A stretch of 64,000 nt of DNA from Chrysaora quinquecirrha (taxonomy: Eukaryota; Cnidaria; Scyphozoa; Semaeostomeae; Pelagiidae). Each line of letters begins with the position of its first letter. The stretch's first letter is position 1. The position numbers were made by a program, and so were the translations under genes. This document shows, in pieces, positions 1-12,940 of this stretch. Under the pieces are notes generated by a model. It was given only the letters and a program-made list of their open reading frames with translations. It had not been told where the DNA came from and made no database searches. The stretch covers positions 8,364,815 through 8,428,814 of the forward strand of contig JACTAT010000010.1 in NCBI GenBank assembly GCA_014526335.1, given 5' to 3'.

Positions 1-2
1 AA

Positions 3-223
3 AGAAGATGGAAGCAGGTCCAATACATGGCTGAAATATTCTGGAAAAGGTGGACCAAAGAGTATCTGCCAACTCTACAAGTCAGGCAAAATGGAATTCA
101 ATCGAACGTAATTTAAAGGAAAATGACTTGGTACTTGTTGTCGAACAAACACAGCACAGAAATCAGTGGCCTTTGCGGAGAGTAGTAGAAGTATATACGG
201 GTAGAGATGGTCTTGTCTGTTGA
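3..223 (+). pseudogene. BEL/Pao retrotransposon polyprotein, C-terminal end (DUF5641-type)
   Basis: Two adjacent reading frames together give the end of a BEL/Pao pol polyprotein, the region just after the integrase. Positions 3 to about 95 read [20 protein letters not shown] and then YLPTLQVRQ. After a frameshift, 104-223 reads [13 protein letters not shown] and QWPLRRVVEVYTGRDGLV. The WxRVQYLAxxFWxRWxxEYLPxLQ and GDLVLxxx...WPLGRVxEVxxGxDGLVR patterns are characteristic of this family. The frameshift near position 95 and the stop at 221, where the family normally continues, show that the copy is dead. The upstream part lies outside the window. Identification is firm; the exact family within BEL/Pao is not resolved. 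Confidence 0.85.
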
Positions 224-859
224 ATATGTTTATTACTATTGAATTGAATTGTTGTTGTTGTAGTTAGATTGATCTTTGGACTTTGAAATTGGACTTGATT
301 TGTGAAGCAGTTGAATAACTTTTGGACTTTGACCTTGCTGCAAGTAAGATTGTGTTTTGTGTACCCTGTTTACCCTTGGGACTCGAAGCTATAAAGCATT
401 AGGCGTGTTTCTTTTTGGGTGGTTGTGCTCAGTTCATCAAGCTTCAAGTCAGAACAGGATGCTGATAAGCTTCGAATGCTGAATTATTGGTTAGGCCCTT
501 AGGCCCACACAAAAGAAGCATGCGACGTTAGTAGCTACGAGGACTAATAGATAGTAAGTCTTGTAGATTAATTTTGTACTCATGTGTTTCTATGTATACT
601 TATCTATTCGTTATGTTTATTTCAGAGTTTATTTAGTAATTATTTTCACGTATTTTCTCAGGTTTTGGAATCGTTTTTTGCACGTTTCGTAGGCTTAATC
701 GTATTTAGATTTACAGTAATTAACACATCTTCGTTTCTGTTTATAGCGAACAATCAATCATTGTGAATGCCAGTACTGTGTTTTTTGCTTTGTGTCTGCT
801 GGGTTCTTTGTTCGATTCGTTCATTCACCTCTATAGTGAAGTTTTGCTGTGAAGCTACA
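219..859 (+). mobile_element. Candidate 3' LTR of the BEL/Pao element
   Basis: The polyprotein stops at 223 and is followed by non-coding sequence that begins TGTTGAATATG at 219 and ends GAAGCTACA at 859, immediately before the satellite. TG...CA ends, a location just after pol, a TATA-like GCTATAAAG near 390 and a length of about 640 bp all fit an LTR. The second LTR copy is not in the window, so the limits are inferred. Confidence 0.4.
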
Positions 860-861
860 GA

Positions 862-3800
862 CTTAAAAAAGTAAAAAAAGTGAAATAAGTGAAAAAGTGA
901 AAAAGTGAAAAAGTGAAAAAGTGAAAAAAGTGAAAAAGTGAAAAAGTGAAAAAGTGAAAAAAAAAAGTGAAAAAGTGAAAAAGTGAAAAAGTGAAAAAGT
1001 GAAAAAGTGAAAAAGTGAAAAAAAGTGAAAAAGTGAAAAAAGTAAAAAAGTGAAAAAGTGAAAAAGTGAAAAAAAGAAAAAAAAAAAAAAGTGAAAAAGT
1101 GAAAAAAGTGAAAAAGTGAAAAAGTGAAAAGTGAAAAAGTGAAAAAGTGAAAAAAAGAAAAAGTGAAAAAGTGAAAAAGTGAAAAAAAAAAGTGAGAAAA
1201 GTGAAAAAGTGAAAAAGTGAAAAAAATGCAAAAAGTGTTTGAAAAAAGTGAGAGAAGTGAAAAAAGTGAAAAAAGTGAAAAAAGTGAAAAAGTGAAAAAG
1301 TGAAAAAGTGAAAAAAAAAAAAAAAAGTGAAAAAGTGAAAAAAGTGAAAAAAGTGAAAAAGTGAAAAAGTGAAAAAGTGAAAAAGTGAAAAAGTGAAAAA
1401 GTGAAAAGTGAAAAAGTGAAAAAGGAAAAAAGTGAAAAAGTGAAAAAAAAAAGTGAAAAAAAGTGAAAAAGTGAAAAAAGTGAAAAAGTGAAAAAGTGAA
1501 AAAGTGAAAAAGAAAAAGTGAAAAAGTGAAAAAAGTGAAAAAAGTGAAAAAGTGAAAAAAGTGAAAAAAGTGAAAAAAAGTGAAAAAGTGAAAAAGTGAA
1601 AAGTGAAAAAGTGAAAAAGTGAAAAAGTGAAAAAGTGAAAAAGTGAAAAAAGTGAAAAAAGTGAAAAAGTGAAAAAGTGAAAAAGTGAAAAAGTGAAAAA
1701 AGTGAAAAAGTGAAAAAGTGAAAAAGTGAAAAAGTGAAAAAGTGAAAAAGTGAAAAAGTGAAAAAGTGAAAAAGTGAAAAAGTGAAAAAGTGAAAAAGTG
1801 AAAAAGTGAAAAAGTGAAAAAGTGAAAAAGTGAAAAAAAAAAAGAAAAAGTGAAAAAGTAAAAAGTGAAAAAGTGAAAAAAGTGAAAAGTGAAAAAAAGT
1901 GAAAAAAAAGTGAAAAAGTGAAAAAGTGAAAAAAAAGTGAAAAAGTGAAAAAGTGAAAAAGTGAAAAAGTGAAAAAGTGAAAAGTGAAAAAAGTGAAAAA
2001 GTGAAAAAGTGAAAAAGTGAAAAAAGAAAAAAGTGAAAAAGTGAAAAAAGTGAAAAAGTGAAAAAGTGAAAAAGTGAAAAAGTGAAAAAGTGAAAAAAAA
2101 AGTGAAAAAGTGAAAAAGTGAAAAAGTGAAAAAGTGAAAAAGTGAAAAAAGTGAAAAAGTGAAAAGTGAAAAAAAAGTGAAAAAGTGAAAAAGTGAAAAG
2201 TGAAAAAGTGAAAAAGTGAAAAAAAAAAAAAAGTGAAAAAGAAAAAATGTGAAAAAGTGAAAAAGTGAAAAAGTGAAAAAGTGAAAAAGTGAAAAAGTGA
2301 AAAAGTGAAAAAAAAGTGAAAAAGTGAAAAAAAGTGAAAAAGTGAAAAAGTGAAAAGTGAAAAAAGAAAAAAAAGTGAAAAAGTGAAAAAAAAAAAAAGA
2401 AAAAAAGTGAAAAAGTGAAAAAGTGAAAAAGTGAAAAAGTGAAAAAGTGAAAAAGTGAAAAAGTGAAAAAAAAAGTGAAAAAGTGAAAAGTGAAAAAGTG
2501 AAAAAGTGAAAAAGTGAAAAAGTGAAAAAGTGAAAAAGTGAAAAAAGTGAAAAAAAGTGAAAAAGTGAAAAGTGAAAAAAAAAGTGAAAAAAGTGAAAAA
2601 GTGAAAAAGTGAAAAAAAAAAAAGTGAAAAAGTGAAAAAGTGAAAAAAAAAAAAGTGAAAAAGTGAAAAAGTGAAAAAAAAAAAAAAGTGAAAAAGTGAA
2701 AAAGTGAAAAAGTGAAAAAGTGAAAAAGTGAAAAAAGTGAAAAAAAAAGTGAAAAAGTGAAAAAAGTGAAAAAGTGAAAAAGTGAAAAAAAAAGTGAAAA
2801 AGTGAAAAAGTGAAAAAGTGAAAAAAGTGAAAAAGTGAAAAAGTGAAAAAAAGTGAAAAAGTGAAAAGTGAAAAAGTGAAAAAAGTGAAAAAGTGAAAAA
2901 GTGAAAAAAGTGAAAAAGTGAAAAAAAAAAGTGAAAAAGTGAAAAAAGTGAAAAAGTGAAAAAAGTGAAAAGTGAAAAGTGAAAAAAAGTGAAAAAGTGA
3001 AAAAAGTGAAAAAGTGAAAAAAAAAGTGAAAAAAGTAAAAAAGTGAAAAAGAAAAAAAAAAGTGAAAAAGTGAAAAAAAAAAGTGAAAAAAGTGAAAAAG
3101 TGAAAAAAGTGAAAAAGTGAAAAAACTGAAAAAAGTGAAAAAGGTGAAAAAGTGAAAAAGTGAAAAAGTGAAAAAAAAGAAAAAGTGAAAAAGAGTGAAA
3201 AAAGTGAAAAAGTGAAAAAATTAAAAAAAGTGAAAAAAGTGAAAAAGTGAAAAAAGTGAAAAAGTGAAAAAGTGTGAAAAAGTGAAAAAGTTGAAAAAGT
3301 GAAAAGTGAAAAAAGTGAAAAAAAAGTGAAAAAGTGAAAAAGTGAAAAAGTGCAAAAAAAAAGTGGAAAAAGTGGAAAAAGTGAAAAAAGTGATAAAAAA
3401 AGGAAAAAGTGAAAAAAGTGAAAAAGTGTTTGAAAAAAGTGAAAAAATGAAAAAAAAAAAGTGAAAAAAGTGAAAAAAGTGAAAAAGTGAAAAAAGTGAA
3501 AAAAGTGAAAAAGTGAAAAAGTGAAAAAGTGAAAAGTGAAAAAGTGAAAAAGTGAAAAAGTGAAAAGAAAAGAAAAAAAGTGAAAAAGTGAAAAAAAAGA
3601 AAAGTGAAAAAAGTGAAAAAAGGTGTGAAAAAGTGAAAAGTGAAAAAAGTGAAAAAAATGAAAAAGTGAAAAAGTGAAAAAGTGAAAAAGTGAAAAAGTG
3701 AAAAAGTGAAAAAGTGAAAAAGTGAAAAAGTGAAAAAAGTGAAAAGTGAAAAAGTGAAAAAAGAAAAAAGTGAAAAAGTGAAAAAGTGAAAAAGTGAAAA

Positions 3801-5340
3801 GTGAAAAAGTGAAAAGTGAAAAAGTGAAAAAGTGAAAAAAGTGAAAAAGTGAAAAAGTGAAAAAGTGAAAAAGTGAAAAGTGAAAAAGTGAAAAAAGTGA
3901 AAAATAAAAAGTTGAAAAAAGTGAAAAAGTGAAATAAGTGAAAAAAAAGGAAAAAGTGAAAAAGTGAAAGAAGTGAAAAAAGTGAAAAAGTGAAAAAGTG
4001 AAAAAAAAAGGAAAAAGTGAAAAGGTGAAAAAGTTAAAAGTGAAAAAGTGAAAAAGTGAAAAAAAAGAAAAAAGTTAAAAAAGTGAAAAAATTGAAAAAA
4101 TTGAAAAAGTGAAAAAGTGAAAAAGTGTAAAAAGTGAAAAAGTGAAAAAGTGAAAAAGTGAAAAAAGTGAAAAAGTGAAAAAGTGAAAAAAGTGAAAAAA
4201 GAAAAAAAGTGAAAAAGTGAAAAGTGAAAAAGTGAAAAAAGTGAAAAAAGTGAATAAAGTGAAAAATTGAAAAAAAAAAAGTGAAAAAAAAGTGAAAAAA
4301 AGTGAAAAAGTGAAAAAGTGAAAAGAGTTCAAAAGAGTGAAAAATTGAAAAAGTGAAAAAAGTGAAAAAGTGAAAAAGTGAAAAAAAAAGTGAAAAAGTG
4401 AAAAAAAGTGAAAAAAGTGAAAAAAGTGAAAAAAGTGAAAAAGTGAAAAAGTGAAAAAGTGAAAAAAGTGAAAAAAAAAAGTGTAAAGTGTGAAAAAAGT
4501 GAAAAAAGTGAAAAAAAAGTGAAAAGTGAAAAAGTGAAAAAGTGAAAAGAGAAAAAAGTGAAAAAGTGAAAAAGTGAAAAGAGAAAAAAAATGAAAAAGT
4601 GAAAAAGTGAAAAGAAAAGAAAAAAAAAGTGAAAAAAAGAAAAAAGGAAAAGTGAAAAAAAGTGAAAAAATGAAAAAAAGAAAAAGTGAAAAAGTGAAAA
4701 AGTGAAAAAAGTGAAAAAGTGAAAAAGTGAAAAAGTGAAAAAAGTGAAAAAAGTGAAAAAAAAATGAAAAAAAGTGAAAAAAGAGAAAATGTGAAAAAAA
4801 CGAAAAAAAGTGAAAAAGTGAAAAAGTAAAAAAAGTGAAAAGAGTGAAAAAGTGAAAAAAAAAAGTGAAAAAGTGAAAAAGTGAAAAAAAAAAGTGAAAA
4901 AGTGAAAAAAAAGTGAAAAAAGTGAAAAAGTGAAAAAGTGAAAAAGTGAAAAAGTGAAAAAAGTGAAAAAGTGAAAAAGTGAAAAAGTGAAAAAAGTGAA
5001 AAAGTGAAAAAAAAAAAGTGAAAAAGTGAAAAAGAAAAAAAAAAGAAAAAGTGAAAAAAGTGAAAAAAAAGAAAAAAGTGAAAGTGGAAAGTGAAAAAGT
5101 GAAAAAAAAAGTGAAAAAGTGAAAAAGTGAAAAAAAAAAAGTGAAAAAAAAAGTGAAAAAGTGAAAAAGTGAAAAAGTGAAAAAGTGAAAAAGTAGTGAA
5201 AAAGTGAAAAAAGTGAAAAAAGTGAAAAAATTGTAAAAAAGAAAAAGTGAAAAAGAGAAAAAAGTGAAAAAGTGAAAAAAGTGAAAAAAGTGAAAAAATT
5301 AAAAAAGTGAAAAAGTGAAAAAAGTGAAAAAAATGAAAAA
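862..5340. repeat. (GTGAAAAA)n satellite, G-rich strand on plus
   Basis: About 4.5 kb of nearly uninterrupted tandem GTGAAAA/GTGAAAAA units. The A-run varies mostly from 4 to 12, with rare substitutions (GTAAAAA, GTGTTTGAAAAA near 1238 and 3428). Best-preserved octamer runs are around 1620-1830 and 2400-2550. Length polymorphism is confined largely to the A-run, as expected for slippage. Long L/F/H/S-rich open frames on the minus strand are by-products of TTTTTCAC translation and are not genes. Confidence 0.97.
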
Positions 5341-8330
5341 AGTGAAAAAGAGAAAAAAAGTTTTATTTAAAATTAAAGTAAATAGAGGTGTAAAATAAGA
5401 GAAAATTTGAAAAAACTGAAAAAAAAAAATTGAAAAAAGGGAAAAAAGAAAAAAAAGTGAAAAAGTGAAAATGCAAAAAGTGAAAAAGCGAAAAAAAAAA
5501 AGTGAAAAAGTAAAAAAGGGAAAAAGCAGAAAAGTGAAAAGGAGAATAAAGTGAAATAAAAGATAAAATTAAAAAAAGGAGACAATGTGAAAAAACAAAA
5601 AAGTGGAAAAAGTGAAAAAGTTGAAAAAAGTGAAAAAAGTGAAAAAAAAGTGAAAAAGTGAAAAAGTGAAAAAGTGAAAAATTAAAAAAGTGAAAAAGTG
5701 AAAAGGTAAAAAATGAAAAAGTGAAAAAGTGAAAAAAGTGAAAAAAGGAAAAAAAGTGAAAAAATTGAAAAAAGCGAAAAAGTGAAAAAAGTAAAAAAAG
5801 TGAAAAAGTGAAAAAGTGAAAAATGTGAAAAAGGTGAAAAAGTGAAAAGGTGAAAAGAGTGAAAAGAGTGAAAAGAGTGAAAAGAGTGAAAAAAAAAAAA
5901 AGTGAAAAAGTGAAAAAGTGAAAAAAGTGAAAAAGTGAACAAAATGAAAAAAGTGAAAAGAGAAAAAGTGAAAAAAAGTAAAAAGTGAAAGTGAATAGAG
6001 CTGAAAAAAGAGAAAATGTGAAAAAACAAAAAAAATTGAAAAAGTGAAAAAAAGAAAAAAAAAAAGTGAAAAAAAATGAAAAAAGCAAAAAAGTGAAAAA
6101 GTAAAAAAGTGAAAAGTGAAAAAGAAAAGTGGAAAGGAGAATAAAGTGAAATAAAAGATAAAATTAAAAAAAAAGTGTAAAAAAAGAGAAAATGTGAAAA
6201 AACGAAAAAGTGGAAAAAGTGAAAAAAGTGAATAGAGTGAAAAAAGTGAAAAAGTGAAAAAGTGAAAAAAGTGAAAAAAGTGAAAAAGTGAAAAAGTGAA
6301 AAGTGACAAAAGTAAAAGAAAAAGTGAAAAAGTGAAAAGGTAAAAAAATGAAAAAGTGAAAAAAGTGAAAAAGGAGAAAAATGAGAAAAGGGAAAAACGA
6401 AAAAAGTAAAAAAAGGAAAAAGGGAAAAAAATGAAAAAAGTAAAAAATAAACAAAGTGAAAAAAGTGACAAAAGTCAAAAAATTGAAAAAGTGAAAAAAG
6501 TGAACAAGTGAAAAAAGTAAAAAAGGGAAAAAATGAAAAGGAAAAGTAAAAAAGTGAAAGAGGTAAAAAAGTTGAAAGAAGTTAAAAAAGTTAAAAAAGA
6601 GAAAAAATTATTAAAGCAGAAAAAATTGAAAAAATTGAAAAGAGTTAAAAAAGTGAACAAAATGAAAAAAGTGAAAAAGAGAAAAAAGTTTTATTTAAAA
6701 TTAAACTAAATAGAGGTGTAAAATAAGAGAAAATTTGAAAAAACAAAAAAAAATGAAAAAGGGAAAAAAGAAAAAAAAGTGAAAAAGTGAAAAATGCAAA
6801 AAAGCAAAAAGCGAAAAAAGTGAAAAAAGTAAAAAAGGGAAAAAGCAGAAAAGTGGAAAGGAGAACAAAGTGAAATAAAAGATAAAATTAAAAAAAAAAG
6901 TAAAAAAGAGACAATGAAAAAACAAAAAGTGGAAAAAGTGAAAAAGTTGAAAAAAGAAAAAGTGAAAAGTGAAAGAAGTGAAAAAGTGAAAAATTGAAAA
7001 ATTGAAAAAGTAAAAAATTGAAAAAGTGAAAAAAGTGAAGAAAAAGGAAAAATTGAAAAATTGAAAAAGTGAAAAAGTGAAGAAAGTGAAAAAATTTAAA
7101 AACGTGAAAAAAGTGAAAGTGAAAAATATGAAAAAGTTTAAACAAGTTAAGAAGGGAAAAATGAAAAAGCGATAAAAGAGAGTAATATAAGTTATTAAAA
7201 AATTTGAATAAAAAAGTGAAAAGAGTAAAAAGTGAAAAAGTGAAAAAGTGAAAAAGTGAATAAAGTGAAAAAGTGAAAAAGTAAAAACTGAAAAAGTGAA
7301 AAAGTGAAAAGTGAAAAAGCAAAAAAGTGAAAAAAGTGAAAAAGTAAAAAAGAAAAGCAGAAAAGTGGAAAGGAGAATAAAGTGAAATAAAAGATAAAAT
7401 TAAAAAAGTGTAAAAAAGAGACAATGTGAAAAAACAAAAAAGTGGAAAAAGTGAAAAAAGTTGAAAAGAGAAAAAGAGAAAAAAGTGAAAAAAGTAAAAA
7501 AGTGAAATAAGTGAAAAACGTGAAAAAATTGAAAAAGTGACAAAAGTAAAAGAAGTGAAAAAAGTGAAAAAGGTAAAAAAAAATGAAAAAAGTGAAAAAG
7601 TGAAAAAGAGAAAATGAGAAAAGGGAAAAATGAAAAAAGTAAAAAAAGGAAAAAGGGAAAAAAATGAAAAAAGTAAAAAAAGTGAAAAAGTAAAAAAGTG
7701 ACAAAAGTCAAAAAAATTTAAAAAAGTGAAAAAAGTGAACAAGTGAAGAAAGTAAAAAAGGGAAAAAATGAAAAAGGGAAAAAAGTGAAAAAAGTGAAAG
7801 AAGTAAAAAAGTTGAATGAAGTATAAAAAGTAAAAAAAGAGAAAAGTATTAAAACAGAAAAAATTGAAAAAATTGAAAAGAGTTAAAAAAGTGAACAAAA
7901 TGAAAAAAGTGAAAAAGAGAAAAAGTTTTATTTAAAATAAAAGTAAATAGAGGTGTAAAAAAAGAGAAAATGTGAAAAAACAAAAATATTGAAAAAGTGA
8001 AAAAGAAAAAAGTGAAAAAGTGAAAAACCAAGAAAGCAATAAATCGAAAAAAGTGAAAAAAGTAACAAAGTGAAAGAAGCAAAAAGAGTGAAAAAAGTGA
8101 AAAAATTGAAAAAAGTGAAAAAAATTTATAAAAAGTGAAAAAAAGTTAAAAATGCAAAATAGTGAAAAAAGTTGAAAATGTGAAAAAGGTGAAAAAAGTA
8201 AAAAAAGGAATAGAAATAAATAAAGGAAAAATGTGAAAAAGTGAAAAAATAAAAAAATTGTGAAAAAAGTAAAAAAAAGTTAAAAAGTTAAAAAAAGGTA
8301 AAAAAGGGAAGAAGTGAGCAAAGAAGGTGA
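5341..8330. repeat. Degenerate GTGAAAAA satellite organised in higher-order repeats
   Basis: The octamer array becomes more diverged and longer units recur. A segment containing GTTTTATTTAAAATTAAA then GTAAATAGAGGTGTAAAA starts near 5360, 6687 and 7924. A second segment containing GTGAAATAAAAGATAAAATT recurs near 5550, 6146, 6870 and 7381. A unit of roughly 1.2-1.3 kb with a nested sub-unit is implied. The inner end at 8150-8346 contains sequence also found, inverted, in the arrays at 16-17.6 kb. Confidence 0.85.
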
Positions 8331-11300
8331 CAGAAGTGATGAAAGGTGACAGAATGACAGAGTCAAGTGGGCCAAGCTGCTCCACTCCAGTTAGTATTTC
8401 TTATAGTTCATCAAATAAAACCATTTATGAATTTATAATTGGGAACAAAAAGCTAGGTTCTGAGGAATTGGTTGCAAAATATAAAGAATTGTTTGGACAC
8501 TCGAACCAAACTGACAGTGAAACATCAACAATTTATGATAAATTAATGAGTCTCAAGAAGAAGGTAACATACAAATAAAGGGGTAAAAATCTTTGTCAAA
8601 ACCTTTTGAAAAGCCTAAGTCAAAGGCACAATATTTGTCTGATGTACTTCAAGATTCGCAAATAAAGAGAGGAATGAGAGTGGAAATTCCAAAACAAAAG
8701 AAAGAAAAGACAGGCCTGAAAAGGAAGCTTGATGAGTGTTTTGAAAATCTTGATGACCTGGAGAAAGAAAAATCAATCCTTATGAACAATTATGAAAATA
8801 AGATTAATATGATGGCCGCAATGGAAAAAGAGTATGGTTCTGTTGTAGAACAGTTAGTCAACAAGAACGTTTGGCATGAAAATGTTTCTGAAAAATTATT
8901 AAACCTTCAAAAAAAAATATGATGACAGAACTGAACACTGCAAGCGAGAAAGTGAAATGAAACAAAGTAAAAAGTTTAAACAGAGAAATAAAGAAAAAGG
9001 AGGATATGCTCCAAAAGAAAAGTGTCAAAATTCAAGAGATAGAAAAAGAGAAAAAGTTTCACATTGCAACTTTAACAAAGAATAGAAAAATTCTAACTGA
9101 TACTGAAAATAAGTTGAAGAAAAAAGAGGAAGATATCAAATTATTGAAAAAAGATAAACAGAATTTGCAATCAAGGATTTGTTATTTTAAGAGAAGAGCC
9201 ACAGATATTCAGGAGTCCATTTTATCAACAAAGAATTCTTTTGAAGAGGACAAGCTGCAACTGGAACTGGAGGTAAAAAGTTAGAGATGAAAGAAAAAGA
9301 GTTAGAATACTTTGAACTTATTCTGCAAGATGATCTTACTGAAACATTCCAAGATAGAAAATACTATGATTACATTAGATCAACAATTATGGAGCTCCTT
9401 AGTATGAATGTATCAATAAACAATGTGAATGATGTAATTAGAACAGTGTTAAAAAATTTTGTTCATAAAGAAATTGATAGACTGCCATCCAAAGGTCTGT
9501 TGAGCAAGTTTGTAATTGAAGCACACCATATAGCAGATATTCAAATTCGGGAAACTATGCTAAATAATTTGGACATCAATTTAGTATTAGGTAACACGTT
9601 GCATGGTGATGGCACTACAAAATATAATCGCCACTATCAAAGTTTTCAAGTAACGACAAAAGATGGTACTGAGATGTCACTAGGTCTTATGGAAACAGTG
9701 GGACAAGATGAAGAAACTATTTCAAAATGTTGGAAAGAAAGATTTGCAGATACTGCGAATGCTATTGCTGGTACAAGAGCAGACTCTGATGTCAGTGGCG
9801 TAGCCAGGGTCTTGGCTTTGGGGGGGGCAAAAAAAATTATGGGGGTCCGGGGGGGGCTTGCCCCCGGAAAAATTTTTGGTACCATGCCCTTCTAAAAGTC
9901 GTAAAACGACCCTTTATAAAAGATATTTAGCAAGCTTTGAAACGGAGAAAGATACCGGATAATTCTTGCTTTTCACAATAATTTCATGACAACAGACCTT
10001 CAATCTTCGTGCAGCGTCTATTGCTATGCCAGGGAAAAAATTGTTCTTAGATCATTGGAATTCATGAAAGCTACCAAATATCTACGTTGCAAACGTTGCA
10101 AACACAAAATTTGTTACGAAGCGCTTTTTAGTATGAAAACATGGAAATATCTCAAACTAATTATTCGGAGACACACAAGACTAGGGGGGTCCGGGGGTAT
10201 GCTCCCCCGGGGAAAAAATTCATTTTTTAACCTCTAGAATTGCATAGATTGCATAATTTTTTTGCTTGCCTGGCATACATACTGGATGTAACATACATGC
10301 TGGATGTAACATACTGGATATCCGAAGACATCTCATCTCACCTGTTTGTTGGAACCACTTGCTTTCTTGTTGATGTAGAACATTCCAGCCAAGAATACTT
10401 ATTATAAACGATGAAAATTTTCATTCTACGTTTATCTACTAGAAACATGCCTTGCGTTGTCTGATCTTTCGCTTACTCTACTAATTTTCTCGTGTTTTTG
10501 CCTTTTCGTTCTATTTTGTTTTATTTCAAGAAGGAGAGAAAAGAGATTGACGTTTAGACTTTTCACTACAGCAACAACACGCAAGGGAGGTCTTTTGAAT
10601 AAACATTATATCTGTCCGACGGGATTGTAAAAACACAAGAAAGTTCCGTACTTTAAGAACCCTCCACACATCGAGACCTATTGCAACAAGAGGGGCGTGT
10701 GGGTTGAACAATAGCAAACACGTGGCATTAATTGCCGCATATTAATAGTAGTAGAACACTTTCCTGGAACCGAGCAGGTGAGGTGGGATGATATCTCTAG
10801 CTACGTACTCTATTTCGAAAATGAAAATATTTATTGCCCAACGGTTGTTAGAATTTCTCTTCCCCCCCCCACTGATTTTATTGCAGAAATGGACTTTTCT
10901 AAAACACCATCTTTTCATCGATTGGGGGGGCCGTCGCCCCCCCTTGCCCCCCCTTGGCTACGCTACTGTCTGATGTTGAAACTGTAATAAATCAATTGTT
11001 AGCTTCAATAAAAAATACAATGAGTGATCAGGTGGCTACAAGTGGAGTTTTCAATACATTGTTAAAAGATAGATTTAAGGAGGGAAGTGATTCCTAACAT
11101 TGTTGATAAATAGACATTGTTCAATGACAAGGAGAACAACAGTTTAATTGAAATGGGAAACTTTTTCTGCAAAATTCACCCACTTATTACATTTGCAGAG
11201 GAATGCAACAAAAGTCTTTTGGAGTTTGAAAATGCTTGCCTTGAAAATTACAAATGCAAATTTGCATTGCCATCTTCTAGTGAATCTGGTGCAGTTCGTC

Positions 11301-12940
11301 TGATAAGAACAACATGTCTTGCCTTTCAGAAAGAGGTTACCAAGCTGCAAATCAATCTACTGATTTTTTGGCTTATCTTGGTGAGATCGAAAAGGAGTGG
11401 CACTTGGTACAAATAGAAGGAAATAGGTTCAATGTCATCTTTCACAATTGCGATGCAGTATTCTATCATTTACCTCATATTAAAAGCTTCATAGATGGGA
11501 AGCTTCAAAAGAACCGATTGTTGTCTGCTGTTCTTGAAGATTTAAAGAATGATGTATTTGTTGCTGGTTTACGTGCCCTGGGACTGATATCAAAATTTAT
11601 TACTGGACCATATTTCCGGCTTGTAAGCCAGACAGATGGAATTCTGAATTTAAATCCTCATCTTGAGCATCTCCAAATTAAATTAAAAGAATCGAGTCAA
11701 GATGCATCACCAATTCTTGCAGATGTACCAGTTTTAATGAAGAGGTGGTTAAACTTAATAAGGATTGTATGCTGACAGAGCTTCTGAAACAATATCATGA
11801 TTGTGAGACAGAAATTTTGACACAGCAGGCATTGGAGCTTTTATGTGGATCAATTTTACTTGTGCTAGAGAGGCAATGTAAAGATCAATTGCCTGGTAGA
11901 AAATATTATGAACCAACAGATGCTATGAAATTGCAATCTAAATCAGTGCCCACATGTAATATAATTTCACAACGTGATTTTGCAATCTTCTGAAGACAAA
12001 ACCTAATGCTTCTGTTACAGCCCTTGAATCTCTTATAATGTGGTCAAATAATAAACCTTCCAGTTGGCTTGCAAGTATGGAAGAAAATGAGAGGGCAAAA
12101 ATGCATGAAAGTGCAAGATAAATGTGCCAATAATTAGAGAACAAATGAGGAAAAGGAGATTGGATATTATCAATGAGAGAAGGGAAAGGCTAGAGGAAAG
12201 TAGAAGAAAGCTTGAGGAAAAGAAAATTGAAACGAGGTGAAAGAAAATTATTTTAACAAAGAATATTAAAAAAATTGGTGGTTTGTGGAAAAGTAAAGAT
12301 GATATCAAGAATGCATTATCTAAGATAAGGGCTGAGAAGAACAAAATTAATGCCATACACTTGCAGGTGCAATTTCATCTTCATGTTTTGAGCTCTTCAT
12401 CGCCAAAAACCTTAAATTTTCAAAAGTCTCATTCAGAAAAGGGCAGAAAAATTGATTATACTTCATCAGAAATGACTGAGCATTTTTTAGAAATAACTGA
12501 CATAAATCTGGGAGGATGTGAATAAAATTGGAACAATATAGGCATGGAATTTTATGTAAATTCAGAAAAATCTGATTTTGTCATAAAGCTGAGTTCTAAC
12601 AAGGATGTTGAATTAAAGAAACAAAAGGACAAATTATTTCAGAGACTAATAGCTGCTTCAATGAAACCCAGTGCTGACAGCAGCAAGAGATGCCTCAATG
12701 ACTACCTGAAAGATGCAGATTTGCTTGTAGGAAAAAGAGTAAAGCATAAGGTTCAAGAAACATATGACGAGATACCAGAATGGTTTGGTGCTACTGTCCT
12801 TAAAATTGATGAATGCTGCAATCATGATACTCTAAAGACAAAATATGATCTATACTACAATGTTGATGGCAAGGATATTCTTTATACTTTTCCATTACTT
12901 GCAGATTTAAAGAAAGGAAATTTAATTATAGTTGATTGAA
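8327..12940 (+). pseudogene. Transposase-like multi-copy metazoan gene, decayed and interrupted
   Basis: A chain of plus-strand open segments (8327-8578, 8593-8922, 9006-9284, 9287-9795, 10969-11096, 11117-11993, 12000-12525, 12544-12939) broken by stops and frameshifts. In order: a Ser-rich N-terminus; a long Lys/Glu-rich coiled coil (8600-9284); a core with LHGDGTTKYNRHYQSFQV near 9600; a region with SSSESGAVRLIRTTC and GNRFNVIFHNCDAVFYHL (11270-11470); the motif VPTCNIISQRDFAIF near 11945; another charged helix; and a C-terminal Tudor/agenet-like module starting LLVGKRVKHKVQETYDEIPE (12720-12930). I recognise this as a repeated protein family of corals and molluscs with no settled function. 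The DGTTK segment and the SQRDF segment resemble a DDE core and a hAT-type dimerisation motif; that reading is inference. A hAT MITE sits at 9793-10968. Confidence 0.6.
9793..10968. mobile_element. Non-autonomous hAT-type element (1176 bp) with 8-bp TSD
   Basis: Ends are CAGTGGCGTAGCCAGGG on the left and CCTTGGCTACGCTACTG on the right, imperfect terminal inverted repeats starting CAGT. The flanks carry an exact 8-bp duplication TCTGATGT at 9785-9792 and 10969-10976. CAG-type ends plus an 8-bp duplication are the hAT signature. G/C-run blocks such as GGGGGTCCGGGGGGG lie near both ends and again at about 10180. No transposase is encoded. It splits a codon of the surrounding transposase-like gene, whose frame resumes at 10969. 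Confidence 0.9.

Noticed and set aside
863..8385. Long minus-strand open frames rich in Phe, Leu, His and Ser
   Set aside because: They are translations of TTTTTCAC tandem repeats in which stop codons are rare. Overlapping frames all show the same low-complexity residues, and no start context or homology is seen.
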